DNA from: Paractinoplanes lichenicola
Lineage (GTDB): Bacteria; Actinomycetota; Actinomycetes; Mycobacteriales; Micromonosporaceae
Assembly (NCBI RefSeq): GCF_016785085.1
Contig: NZ_JAENHO010000003.1
Location: 1-64,000, forward strand
Direction of reading: 5' to 3'
Length of the DNA stretch: 64,000 nt
Program-made: the position numbers and the translations under genes
In this document: positions 17,728 through 25,896 of the stretch, in pieces
How the letters are laid out: the number at the start of each line of letters is the position of its first letter
Numbering within the stretch: position 1 is the first letter of the stretch
The notes under the pieces: generated by a model
Seen by the model: the letters and a program-made list of their open reading frames with translations, nothing else
Told to the model about the DNA's origin: nothing
Databases searched by the model: none

Positions 17728-18418
17728 AGAAGCTCGCCAGCCCCACACCCATGCAGGTCAGCAGCACCGGCACCAGACACGCGACCGCCCCGATGATCGG
17801 GGTGCGGTCGACCCCTCCCGGCTCGCCGGACTTCGCCTCGCCGCCGTAGACGAAGCCGATCGTCACCCAGCCCAGGCCGAAGGCGAGGACGGGCATCGTC
17901 AGGCCGCACAGCAGGGCATAGGTCGGCACCGAGCCGGGCGTCGCCACCAGATAGAGCGCGATCTGCACGATCAGCACCGCGCCGGCGAATGGGCCGTAGA
18001 TGAGCAGATTGCGCGCCCACGGCCGCCAGCGGCGGGCCGGCGCCGCCTCGGTCAGGATCGCGTCACCGGCGTCGGCGGCCCGGCGGGCCTGCTGCAGCGC
18101 CCCGAGCGCACCGGCGGGACCCGTTCCGGCGGCCTGAGCGGCCACCTCAAGGTCGGACGGCTGCGGGCGCACCTCGGGCACCGGCACGCCCAGTTCGTGC
18201 GTCAGGCGGGCCTGCTGGGCGGCCAGCCGGGAGCGTACGGACGTCAGCTCCTGCCGCGCGGCCGTGACCGCCGCCTGATGCTCGGCCGACGCGGCGCTCG
18301 CGGCCCGCCGTACGGCGTCGAGGCGCTGGGCGGCCGCCAGATAGTCGGCCCACGGGCCCGGGGCCGGGGGAGTCGGCTGGGCCGGGATCGGGCTCGTCGT
18401 CTGCTGCTGCTCGGTCAC
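17720..18418 (-). CDS. Coiled-coil membrane protein, partner of the FtsK-like ATPase
   Basis: Unrecognised 232-aa protein. Residues 1-20 are Pro/Gln-rich. Residues about 22-75 are an Ala/Arg/Gln-rich helix likely to form a coiled coil (AVTAARQELTSVRSRLAAQQ). About three or four transmembrane helices follow from residue 140 (LLIYGPFAGAVLIVQIALYL, LLCGLTMPVLAFGLGWVTIG, IIGAVACLVPVLLTCMGVGL). Its ATG overlaps the stop of the upstream FtsK-like gene (ATGA), so the two are almost certainly co-translated. It may anchor that ATPase to the membrane, since the ATPase itself shows no transmembrane segment. Function is inferred from context only. Confidence 0.75.
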   Translation of the reverse strand: MTEQQQTTSPIPAQPTPPAPGPWADYLAAAQRLDAVRRAASAASAEHQAAVTAARQELTSVRSRLAAQQARLTHELGVPVPEVRPQPSDLEVAAQAAGTGPAGALGALQQARRAADAGDAILTEAAPARRWRPWARNLLIYGPFAGAVLIVQIALYLVATPGSVPTYALLCGLTMPVLAFGLGWVTIGFVYGGEAKSGEPGGVDRTPIIGAVACLVPVLLTCMGVGLASFFN

Positions 18419-21039
18419 GGCTCATCACCCCAGTCGTCGCCCACCCCAGGGTCGAGGAACGGCAGGACCGTGACCGTGCGGCCGGACTGCCGGTCGTGCA
18501 GCAGCGCGCGATTGGGCCGGGGCAGCCACTCGACCGGCTCACCGAGCACGGCGCCGATCTCGGCCGGCGGCACGTTGAGGAACAGCAGCCCGGCCACGGC
18601 GTCACCCGCCGTAAACAGGCGCGAGTCACGCCACCACGAGAGCAGATGCGCGCCTCGGGACGGGCCGTCGCGCAGGAACTCCGGCAGGGTGCCGGGCACC
18701 ATCGCGTCGAGCCCGAAGACCACGCGATAACCCGGGCGGGCGGGATCGAGCTCGGCGGCCAGCCCGGCCCGGTCGACGCGCACCACTTCCTGCCGGTGAC
18801 CCAGCTCGGCGGCCAGGGCCTCGGCGAGCCGGTCACCCTCGGCGACCAGGGAGCAGATCACAAACCGTGCCGTACGCGGTTGGTGGAACGCGGCCACACT
18901 GCGAGCGGCCGCGTCGAGCACCTCGGACGCCGACGCCTGCGAGCCGAAGATCGCCAGATGCCGCCCGGGGGAAGCGTCGAGCGGGAACGCCGCCGTGGAC
19001 AGGCTCACGTCGAGCAGGCGACCGACCAGGGCGGCCGGACCGCTGCCCCGACCGGCCAGCGCCGCCCGATAGGTCGGGTCGTCGGCCAGATGCTGATGCG
19101 CGTAACCGGCGAAGATGCGCGGCGGCTGCGACTCCGGATCGCGGGCGCCCCACAGCTTGTGCCGCAGCTCGCTCAGCAGCTCCTCGTCGGCGTGCGGGTC
19201 GGGGAAGCGGATGATGCGCTCGTGACCCCGGGTGGCGCCGCGCGGGCCGCCCAGACCGCCCGCGGTGTTGACCACCGCCGTGCCCAGGGGCAGCCCCGCC
19301 GCCGAGTCGTTGGCCGGCTCCAGCACGTCGCCGCCGCCGGGCAACGCGATGCGTACGGGGAACTGGCCGAAGAACGAGTCGCGCTTGGCGTAGAGCGTCG
19401 ACACACCCGTCGTGTTCTGACTGGCCAGCACGAGGTGGATGCCGCACGAGCGACCCGTGCGAGCCAGCGACTCGATCAGCGTCGTGGCCTCGGTCGCCAC
19501 CGCGTCGCTGCCCGCGAGCAGGGCCGGGAACTCGTCGATCACGCACAGGATCCGCGGCAACGGACGCTTCAGCCCGTCCTCCGCCGCGGCCACGCGCAGC
19601 TCCTTGAGGGTCGAGACACCAGCCCTCTCGTACGCGGTGGAGCGGCGCGACAACTCCGCATTGAGCTCGCGCAGCACCGCCAGACCGTACTCCCGGTCGG
19701 CCTCGACCCCGACAGCGCGCGCGTGCGGCAGCCAGGTGCGGTCGCTGCGGGTCGGCACGAACTCGGCGAAGGTGACGCCCTCCTTGAAATCGAGCAGGTA
19801 GAGCGCCAGCTCGGCGGGGCTGTACCGAGCGCCCAGCCCGTAGAGCACGTTGATCAGGAAGGCCGTCTTGCCCGCCCCCGAACGGCCGCCGACCATCCAA
19901 TGTGGGGTCAGGTCGTTGAAGCGCAGCGCCAGCGGGGTGTCCCCGTCGTGCCCGACGACCGTGCTCAGCCCCTCGGCGGCGTCACCCGACCACATCTCGT
20001 CACCCGGCTCGGGCAGCAGATCGGCCAGCGTCACCCGGGACGCGGCGGCCGAGTGGGCGGCCAGCTCGCGGCAGACCGAGTCGATCAGGTGGGGCGGCGG
20101 ATCCTCGTCGAGAAAGACCGGGGCGTTGAGCCACGACACGTCGGGCGTCGAACCGAACGTCGCCCCGGGCGGGTCACCGATCACCGCATAAGGATTGCGG
20201 ACCGACACCATCGTCGTGCGCGGCAGCGGGGCCTGCGTCGTCTCGGTGGTCAGCGGGGGCGGCGGCCAGCCCGCCACGATCAGATGCAGGCCGGAATCGG
20301 GGCCCTGCTGGGCCAGCGCGGCGATGCGCCGCAACTCCTCGCCCTCGGTCAGCTCGGGCAGGCTCGCGATGACCACCAGCATCATGCGGTCACGCCGGGT
20401 GCGCCGCGGGGCGACCCCACGCCCGGGGCGCAGCCACTTCTCCGCCTCGGCCAGCACGTCGCGCAGGCCCTGCCGATCGGTGGCCGGCGGCGACAACAGG
20501 CCCGCGTCACGCAGATCGGCGAACGGGGCGAACACCTCGCCGCCGCCGATGCCGTCGACCGCGCGGACCAGCAGCGAACCGGCCGGGGCGGCGGCCAGCA
20601 GGCGCAACAGGATCGACCGGAGCAGCCCGAAGACGCGGGAGTCGGTGGCGGTAGCGTCGATCGTCAGATGACCCGTGCCGAGCAGCGGGACGATCGCCGG
20701 GAAACGGGCGTCGTCGAGCAGTTGGGCCGCGCCGAGCCGCACGAACTGCGGCGGATAGACGCCACCCAGCGGAGTGTTGACCGACTGCGCGTCGAGGGGC
20801 GCGCCGAGCCAGCCCGGGGCCAGCGCGGCGGCCGCCGCCCGCAGATCCTCGGCCAGGCGATGCTGCTCACGCGGATCGGGCAGGGAGCCGTCGGCGTCGA
20901 GCGCATTACCGGCGGCCTCCGCGAGGGCAGCCGCCTGCCGGTGCAAAGCGGCAGCCTGCTGGACCCGCAAAGCCGAATCCACCACCGCCCTCACCTCCTG
21001 TGTGCGCGCATAAAACTTATCCCAGACCAGGTGAGGCAT
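18415..21039 (-). CDS. FtsK/SpoIIIE-type ATPase, EccC-like, soluble
   Basis: An 874-aa motor protein. The N-terminus (MPHLVWDKFYARTQEVRAVV) is helical. A complete FtsK-type ATPase domain has Walker A GGRSGAGKT near residue 390, LYLLDFKEGVTFAEF, and Walker B LCVIDEFPALL near 500. The C-terminal domain has IFGSQASASEVL where a P-loop would be, so it looks like a degenerate second ATPase. No transmembrane helix is seen. It resembles EccC or type IV coupling ATPases but does not belong to the ESX cluster. The ATG at 21039 was chosen because the open frame upstream lacks family character. It is coupled to the coiled-coil membrane gene downstream and lies 0.65 kb from the T4SS-like operon. Confidence 0.82.
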   Translation of the reverse strand: MPHLVWDKFYARTQEVRAVVDSALRVQQAAALHRQAAALAEAAGNALDADGSLPDPREQHRLAEDLRAAAAALAPGWLGAPLDAQSVNTPLGGVYPPQFVRLGAAQLLDDARFPAIVPLLGTGHLTIDATATDSRVFGLLRSILLRLLAAAPAGSLLVRAVDGIGGGEVFAPFADLRDAGLLSPPATDRQGLRDVLAEAEKWLRPGRGVAPRRTRRDRMMLVVIASLPELTEGEELRRIAALAQQGPDSGLHLIVAGWPPPPLTTETTQAPLPRTTMVSVRNPYAVIGDPPGATFGSTPDVSWLNAPVFLDEDPPPHLIDSVCRELAAHSAAASRVTLADLLPEPGDEMWSGDAAEGLSTVVGHDGDTPLALRFNDLTPHWMVGGRSGAGKTAFLINVLYGLGARYSPAELALYLLDFKEGVTFAEFVPTRSDRTWLPHARAVGVEADREYGLAVLRELNAELSRRSTAYERAGVSTLKELRVAAAEDGLKRPLPRILCVIDEFPALLAGSDAVATEATTLIESLARTGRSCGIHLVLASQNTTGVSTLYAKRDSFFGQFPVRIALPGGGDVLEPANDSAAGLPLGTAVVNTAGGLGGPRGATRGHERIIRFPDPHADEELLSELRHKLWGARDPESQPPRIFAGYAHQHLADDPTYRAALAGRGSGPAALVGRLLDVSLSTAAFPLDASPGRHLAIFGSQASASEVLDAAARSVAAFHQPRTARFVICSLVAEGDRLAEALAAELGHRQEVVRVDRAGLAAELDPARPGYRVVFGLDAMVPGTLPEFLRDGPSRGAHLLSWWRDSRLFTAGDAVAGLLFLNVPPAEIGAVLGEPVEWLPRPNRALLHDRQSGRTVTVLPFLDPGVGDDWGDEP

Positions 21040-21133
21040 CGCGGTCCCGGTGGCCCGTTCGGTGTCCGCGTCGTCCGGGGTTGTGCCGCCAGAGGCCCGT
21101 ACGGGGGGATAGGTGTGCGGAGGCACTACTGTC

Positions 21134-21688
21134 GTGAGTGTGCAGCCGCAGGAGCCCGTGACCGGACCTACGCCCCCACCGCCGGGCGTGACGGAGGCTG
21201 AGGTGGCGCCGGTCAAGAAGGGGCGGAATCGGCGGCTGCGGTTGTGGCTGGCGCTGGGGGCCGGGTTTTTGGGGCTGCTCTGTCTCGGGGGCGTGGGGGT
21301 GGCAGTGCTGCTCTACGACGAGGAAACGAAGATCGAGCGGGCCGATCCTGACCAGGTGACGTCGAGCTTTCTTCGCGCTTACCTGGTGAGTCGCAGTGAC
21401 GACGAAGCCGCGCTGTACAGCTGCAAAGAGGGCGCGAGACTGGACGAGATCGCAGCTCTTCGTGCCGAAATGATCAATCGGGAGCAGAACTTCGGGACGA
21501 CGGTGACGGCGGTCTGGGAAGCGCTTGTCGTCTCCGGCACTTCAGGCGCCTCAACCTCCGTCAACGTTGACCTGGTCATCACCGGATCCAAGGGCGGGCA
21601 ACAGGTCAGCAGCCGGACAGAACCCTGGACCTTCGGTTTGGTCGATGAGCAGGGGTGGCGTGTGTGTAGCGCCGCCAAGAACGGCTGA
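21134..21688 (+). CDS. Single-pass membrane protein with NTF2-like external domain
   Basis: A 184-aa protein. The first 40 residues are Pro-rich then basic (KKGRNRRLRLW). A transmembrane helix (LALGAGFLGLLCLGGVGVAV) follows, then an extracellular domain of about 110 residues resembling NTF2-like folds (QVTSSFLRAYLVSRSDDEAA; ending WTFGLVDEQGWRVCSAA). Two cysteines (YSCKEG, RVCSA) might form a disulfide. The GTG at 21134 lies 10 nt after GGAGG. It is divergent from the FtsK-like gene and convergent with the T4SS-like operon. Its layout parallels the VirB8-like protein at 23405-23950. Function is unknown. Confidence 0.7.
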   Translation: MSVQPQEPVTGPTPPPPGVTEAEVAPVKKGRNRRLRLWLALGAGFLGLLCLGGVGVAVLLYDEETKIERADPDQVTSSFLRAYLVSRSDDEAALYSCKEGARLDEIAALRAEMINREQNFGTTVTAVWEALVVSGTSGASTSVNVDLVITGSKGGQQVSSRTEPWTFGLVDEQGWRVCSAAKNG

Positions 21689-21690
21689 GT

Positions 21691-22296
21691 TCATTCGGCC
21701 CAAAGCAGATGGGCCGGAACCTCGAGCGTCCGGGGTGCGTGACCGCTCCAACCCCAGCGATACCAGTCGAGTTCGGTGGTGACGCGGGCGCAGACCTCGC
21801 CCTCGTGGTTGGTGTGAATCTCGGTCACCGCCCGCAGGTCGCGTTCCTCACCCCCGTCGTCGAGCAACCGGACCACGCGGCGCCCGGAGAGCGACGTCGC
21901 GTCGGGGGCCGCCACCGGCGTGCGCCGCGCGGGTTCGTCCAGCGACACGAGCCGCGAGTTGGCGTCGCCGGCCGGCAGGGTCAGGCCCGCCACGCCGAAC
22001 TCCTCGACCCAGACCCGTTCGACCGGCACCAGCGGCGCGAAGATCTCGGTCTGCTCGGCCTCGGCGCGATACCACTCGCCCTCGGTCATCACCGGCACAT
22101 AGGTGCGGCTGCCTTGCACGACCTTCTCGTCCGCGCGCAGGTCGGAACGCCACCCGTGGCCGGGCAGGCCGATCAGCACCCGTCGCCCGCGCAGCTGACC
22201 GCTCATCGTGGCCGGCGTCGGCACGATCGGGCGCGGCGGGTCGAGCTCCCACTCGGGGTGCCCGGCGAACGGGTCGGGGAACGGCTCCCGGCTCAT
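21691..22296 (-). CDS. Hypothetical protein, last gene of the T4SS-like operon
   Basis: A 201-aa protein I do not recognise. It has no signal peptide or membrane segment. It looks beta-rich, with two related stretches (LRGRRVLIGLPGHGWRSDLR and LSGRRVVRLLDDGGEERDLR), each followed by a WYR motif (EGEWYRAEAE, ELDWYRWGWS), which suggests an internal duplication of about 100 residues. The ATG overlaps the stop of the upstream peptidoglycan hydrolase gene (ATGA), so it is co-translated and probably cytosolic. A regulatory or adaptor role for the secretion operon is a guess. Confidence 0.7.
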   Translation of the reverse strand: MSREPFPDPFAGHPEWELDPPRPIVPTPATMSGQLRGRRVLIGLPGHGWRSDLRADEKVVQGSRTYVPVMTEGEWYRAEAEQTEIFAPLVPVERVWVEEFGVAGLTLPAGDANSRLVSLDEPARRTPVAAPDATSLSGRRVVRLLDDGGEERDLRAVTEIHTNHEGEVCARVTTELDWYRWGWSGHAPRTLEVPAHLLWAE

Positions 22297-23408
22297 CCGG
22301 ACCCTCCCAGCGGGGTGCCCTGCTCGCGCATGAACTGCACCGGGTCGATCGCCCCGGCGCTGGATCGGTCGTTGTTGAGGTGGACCTCGTAGTGCAGGTG
22401 GGGCCCGGACGAGTTGCCGCTGCTGCCGACCCGGCCGATGATCTCACCGGCCGTGACCTCCTGCCCCTCCCGCACGAACGGCTGGACGATCATGTGGCAG
22501 TACCTCGTCATGACGTTGCCGGCGTGCTGGATCTCCACCATCCAACCGCATCCGCCCTTGCCCGGGTAGCCGTCGACGTTGCAGGTGCGCCGTCCGTCGT
22601 GGTCCTCGTCGCATTTGACCTTCGAGACGATCCCGCTGGCCGCGGCCGCGATCGGCGTCTGCTTGCCGGCGATCAGGTCGACACCCTGGTGAGTCGGCCG
22701 GGACGCGGTGCGGAACCCCGAGCCGACCAGCGCGCCGACCGGCAGCGTCCAGCCGGAGGCCGCGATCTGGCCGGCCGAGGCGCACACCATCGACACCGAG
22801 TTGCCGACCGCGTTCGCGGCGCCGTCGGCCAGCGAGTTCACGATCTGGGTGGCGATCGGCTCGTGCTTCGCGTACGCGTCGGGGTAGGCGCTGATCTGCA
22901 CCCGCTGCGCGGCCCGGGTCAGCGGCATCTTCTCCCAGCCCGGGACGGTCTTGAGCTTCTGATAGAACTTCGTGCTCGAGTAGACCGGGTCCTGCACCTG
23001 CTTGGGCGTGCCCCAGCCGGTGCTCGGACGCTGCTGGAACAGGCCGAGCGAGTCGTGGTCGTTGCGCGTGCCGAGGTTGCCCAGGTTGTTGAGCCGGGAC
23101 TCCTGCATGGCCGTGGCGATCGCGATGACCCAGGCCCGTGGCGGCATCTTGAGGTTGGCGCCGACGTTGATGATGACGGCCGCGTTGCGGATCTGCTCGG
23201 CGCCGTAGGGCCGGATCCGCGGCAACTTGGTGTCGGGGTCGATCGGCCCGGCCTTGCCGCAGCCGCCCGAGGCGGTCAGCTTGTCGTTGCCCTCGTCGGT
23301 GAGACCGCCGACCAGCAGGGCCGTGACGCTGCCGCCGCAACAGAGCAGGGCCAGCGTCGCGACCAGGGCGACGAGCAGAGCGATCTTCCGTGGCCGGGGG
23401 ATGCTCAC
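22293..23408 (-). CDS. Bifunctional lytic transglycosylase-like/M23 peptidoglycan hydrolase
   Basis: A 371-aa membrane-anchored cell-wall hydrolase. The N-terminal helix is IALLVALVATLALLCCGGSV. Next is a lysozyme-like/SLT domain (about residues 65-195) with catalytic Glu103 in ATAMQESRLNNLG and the SLGLFQQRP signature. The C-terminal LytM/M23 peptidase domain carries THQGVDLIAG and the HxH motif GPHLHYEVH near residue 345. Such enzymes open peptidoglycan for conjugation-type secretion machines (VirB1-like role). Its GTG overlaps the preceding stop (GTGA) and its stop overlaps the next ATG, so it is firmly inside the operon. Open frame further upstream is out of context. Confidence 0.88.
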   Translation of the reverse strand: MSIPRPRKIALLVALVATLALLCCGGSVTALLVGGLTDEGNDKLTASGGCGKAGPIDPDTKLPRIRPYGAEQIRNAAVIINVGANLKMPPRAWVIAIATAMQESRLNNLGNLGTRNDHDSLGLFQQRPSTGWGTPKQVQDPVYSSTKFYQKLKTVPGWEKMPLTRAAQRVQISAYPDAYAKHEPIATQIVNSLADGAANAVGNSVSMVCASAGQIAASGWTLPVGALVGSGFRTASRPTHQGVDLIAGKQTPIAAAASGIVSKVKCDEDHDGRRTCNVDGYPGKGGCGWMVEIQHAGNVMTRYCHMIVQPFVREGQEVTAGEIIGRVGSSGNSSGPHLHYEVHLNNDRSSAGAIDPVQFMREQGTPLGGSG

Positions 23409-23950
23409 GCCGGATCCCAGTCGATCCCGTCGACCCGCCAGTGACCGTCCGGCGAGATCAGCCGCAGGCTGAGTTTCCCGGTGTCCATGGTGACGACCGC
23501 GTTGACCACGGTCGCGCTGACCGGCACGAGGCTGGGCCGGCCGAGCACGCGGTCGGCCGGCACCGAGGACGGGTCGACCCCGTCCAGCTCGTCGGCCAGC
23601 TTCGAGGTGGAGTTGGGCAGCAGCTGTGCGCGCCACGCCTTCGGCGTCACGTTGCGGTGATCGGCCCAGGCCGAGGAGAAGGCGTAGGCGACCGCCTCGG
23701 GCTGAGCTCGTCCCGGCGTGGTCGACGGGCTCGGCGGCGGCTCCGTGTCGATGATGCTGTCGTCCTGTTTGGGATCCACGCTCACCGTCGGGCCCGGTGA
23801 AGCGTTGCCGAGCGGCGACGGCGAGTCGTTACCGTCCGCGAACAGCCGGGCGATGCCGATGATGGCCAGGACGATGACGGCCAGGACGATCGCTACGCCC
23901 CACCGCGACCGGAAGATTCGGTTGAGGCCGAGTTCGAGAGAGCGGGGCAT
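23405..23950 (-). CDS. Membrane protein of the T4SS-like operon, possibly VirB8-like
   Basis: A 181-aa protein with a short cytoplasmic end, one transmembrane helix (WGVAIVLAVIVLAIIGIARL, residues about 17-36), a Pro/Ser-rich linker (to about 85) and an external domain of about 95 residues (AVAYAFSSAWADHRNVTPKA onward, ending DGHWRVDGIDWDPA). The layout and the C-terminal WRVDGI pattern resemble VirB8/TcpC-type NTF2-like domains of conjugation systems. That identity is inference; no catalytic motif is expected. It lies 4 bp after the TrbL-like gene and overlaps the hydrolase gene by 4 bp. Confidence 0.72.
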   Translation of the reverse strand: MPRSLELGLNRIFRSRWGVAIVLAVIVLAIIGIARLFADGNDSPSPLGNASPGPTVSVDPKQDDSIIDTEPPPSPSTTPGRAQPEAVAYAFSSAWADHRNVTPKAWRAQLLPNSTSKLADELDGVDPSSVPADRVLGRPSLVPVSATVVNAVVTMDTGKLSLRLISPDGHWRVDGIDWDPA

Positions 23951-23954
23951 GCGA

Positions 23955-25895
23955 TCACTTGGCCTCGGAGCGAATACGCGGAGTGGACGGCTCGGAGGTG
24001 GTGCTGCCGGTCTCCGGCCGATAGATGGCGTAGGAGGACGGCTGCTCGGACACGTCCGGCTCGGTCCAGCCGGGCGTTCGCCGCTGACGGTTCGGCGGCG
24101 CCTTCTTCTCCGGGGCGGCAGTCGCCGGAGCCTCGTCGCGGACCGACTCGGTGCCGTCCGGCCGGGTCGGGGCCGCAGGACCGGCGGTCACGGGCACCGG
24201 CTCGGCGCGCTTCGCCGAGTGGGCCGGATCCTCCAGGCGAGCCTCGGGCCGCAGGTTGCCTTGATCGACGTAGACCGTGCGACCGTTGCTCTTGCCGACC
24301 ACCTGAGCATCGCCGGACTCGGCCGGGTCGACCTTGGAGGCCTCCCGCATGTCCTGGAAGAACCGACGGGTCCAGGAACCCGTGGTGATGGTGCGGGCGT
24401 TGTCCTTGCCGCCGAGTTGGGTGATCCGTCGGTAAGGCCGGAGAAGCATCCAACCGACCAGACCGCAGAGGAACACCAGTACGACCTGAAGCCAGCCGGG
24501 CAAGGTCGCGGTATTCATGATCAAGTCGACCGCGAAGAGGTAGATCGCTGCGCCTGTGCCGAAGATGACGATGTTGAAGATGGCGGCGACGACAGCGTTT
24601 CCAAGCCGCTTGATACCGGCGTTCGCCGGCCGGAGCAGGCCGACGGTTCCCAGGATCGGTGCGGCGATGACCGCCCAGCGGAACACGAGGAAGCCGAGCA
24701 GAACGAGCACCGATGCGGTCAGATCGAACATGGCGAACATGATCGCTGCGAGAACAGCGATGAATCCGGCGCCGATGCGATCCATACCATTGACGCCTTG
24801 CAGATACTGGTAGGCCTCAGGGTCTTCCTGCTTGATCTGCTCGGCGACCTTCTCCCACTGCGTGTTCTTGGCATCGATGGTCGCATCGCGGTCAGCGGGG
24901 TTGGTGCGGAATCGCTCGGCATCGCGCCAGGAGAACGAGCGGGCGTCGTAGAGAGCCCTGCCGTACTTCTGGGCGGTTTCGCTGTCTGCCGAGCCGAGAA
25001 GGCCGCGCAGCCAGTTCCGGTAAAGCATTGTCTCGGTCGAGGTGTCGCTCGCTCTGACCGCAGGTGGGCGGTTGTCGTCACACGCTCCGGGCGTCGGGTC
25101 GTCGCATTGATCAGCCGGAGTGCTTTGTGACCGCGGGCCGACAGCATCGTGGACCACGCTGAGCGATGAGATAAGCGTTTGATCAGCGATGTTTGCAGAG
25201 CGAACGGGCCAGGCGGCAATGGCTGTGACACCTACCATCACCAGAATTGCCCATCCGGCTGTTGTTGTAGCGGCACCCATCTCGGCCTGCCGTGACCGCC
25301 AAATAAGGTAGATGCCGACGATGGCCAGCGTGATTACGCCGAATACGCTGAAGACCTTCTCGTAGACGGCCGTAGTGGCCTGCTCGACGAGGGTGTCAGC
25401 CCATCCCCACAAGGATTGCGGATCCCACGCCCGCTCCCGCATGGCGTTCGAGGCCCCGATGATCGCGGTCGCAATCATAAATTCGCCGTTGGCGATAGTC
25501 GTTTCGAACTTGTAGTCGGGGTCGACAAGCGTTGAAGCGCAGCCACTGTCCAAGTCGTAGGTCGTGTAGCTGTACCCGGCATAGCCATATTGGCTATAGA
25601 GTCCCTGCGGTCCGTTCTTCGTCGACGACTCCGGACGTTCCGCGAACCAGCCGGCGAGGCCCGAGTCAGGTGTGCTGGGCGTCGGCGGGGTCAAACAAGA
25701 GGCGCGGCTCTCGCTGACCTTGGTCAGACGGTCAACGCAGCCCTTGAAGTCACCCTGCCACTCTTCGACGCTGCACGCGCCCCCCGGAGCCCGCGCAGGC
25801 GCAGCCGACGCAGGCGGGGCGGCAACAGCCCACACGATCGACGCCACCACCATGACGAACATCGTCATCAGCAGCGCCAACCCCCGCCGCACCAT
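23955..25895 (-). CDS. TrbL/VirB6-like multi-pass membrane protein
   Basis: A 646-aa protein with a signal sequence (MVRRGLALLMTMFVMVVASI), an extracellular Cys-containing segment (residues about 30-180) and at least six transmembrane helices between about 185 and 480 (for example VFSVFGVITLAIVGIYLIWR, LTASVLVLLGFLVFRW, WLQVVLVFLCGLVGWMLL). The cytoplasmic tail is charged and Pro-rich. This is the shape of TrbL/VirB6 channel proteins. The ATG at 25895 is one base from the VirB4-like stop. G+C drops to about 52-60 percent in three 60-base blocks checked between 24421 and 25500 inside this gene, and its codon use differs from its neighbours. Confidence 0.82.
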   Translation of the reverse strand: MVRRGLALLMTMFVMVVASIVWAVAAPPASAAPARAPGGACSVEEWQGDFKGCVDRLTKVSESRASCLTPPTPSTPDSGLAGWFAERPESSTKNGPQGLYSQYGYAGYSYTTYDLDSGCASTLVDPDYKFETTIANGEFMIATAIIGASNAMRERAWDPQSLWGWADTLVEQATTAVYEKVFSVFGVITLAIVGIYLIWRSRQAEMGAATTTAGWAILVMVGVTAIAAWPVRSANIADQTLISSLSVVHDAVGPRSQSTPADQCDDPTPGACDDNRPPAVRASDTSTETMLYRNWLRGLLGSADSETAQKYGRALYDARSFSWRDAERFRTNPADRDATIDAKNTQWEKVAEQIKQEDPEAYQYLQGVNGMDRIGAGFIAVLAAIMFAMFDLTASVLVLLGFLVFRWAVIAAPILGTVGLLRPANAGIKRLGNAVVAAIFNIVIFGTGAAIYLFAVDLIMNTATLPGWLQVVLVFLCGLVGWMLLRPYRRITQLGGKDNARTITTGSWTRRFFQDMREASKVDPAESGDAQVVGKSNGRTVYVDQGNLRPEARLEDPAHSAKRAEPVPVTAGPAAPTRPDGTESVRDEAPATAAPEKKAPPNRQRRTPGWTEPDVSEQPSSYAIYRPETGSTTSEPSTPRIRSEAK

Positions 25896-25896
25896 C

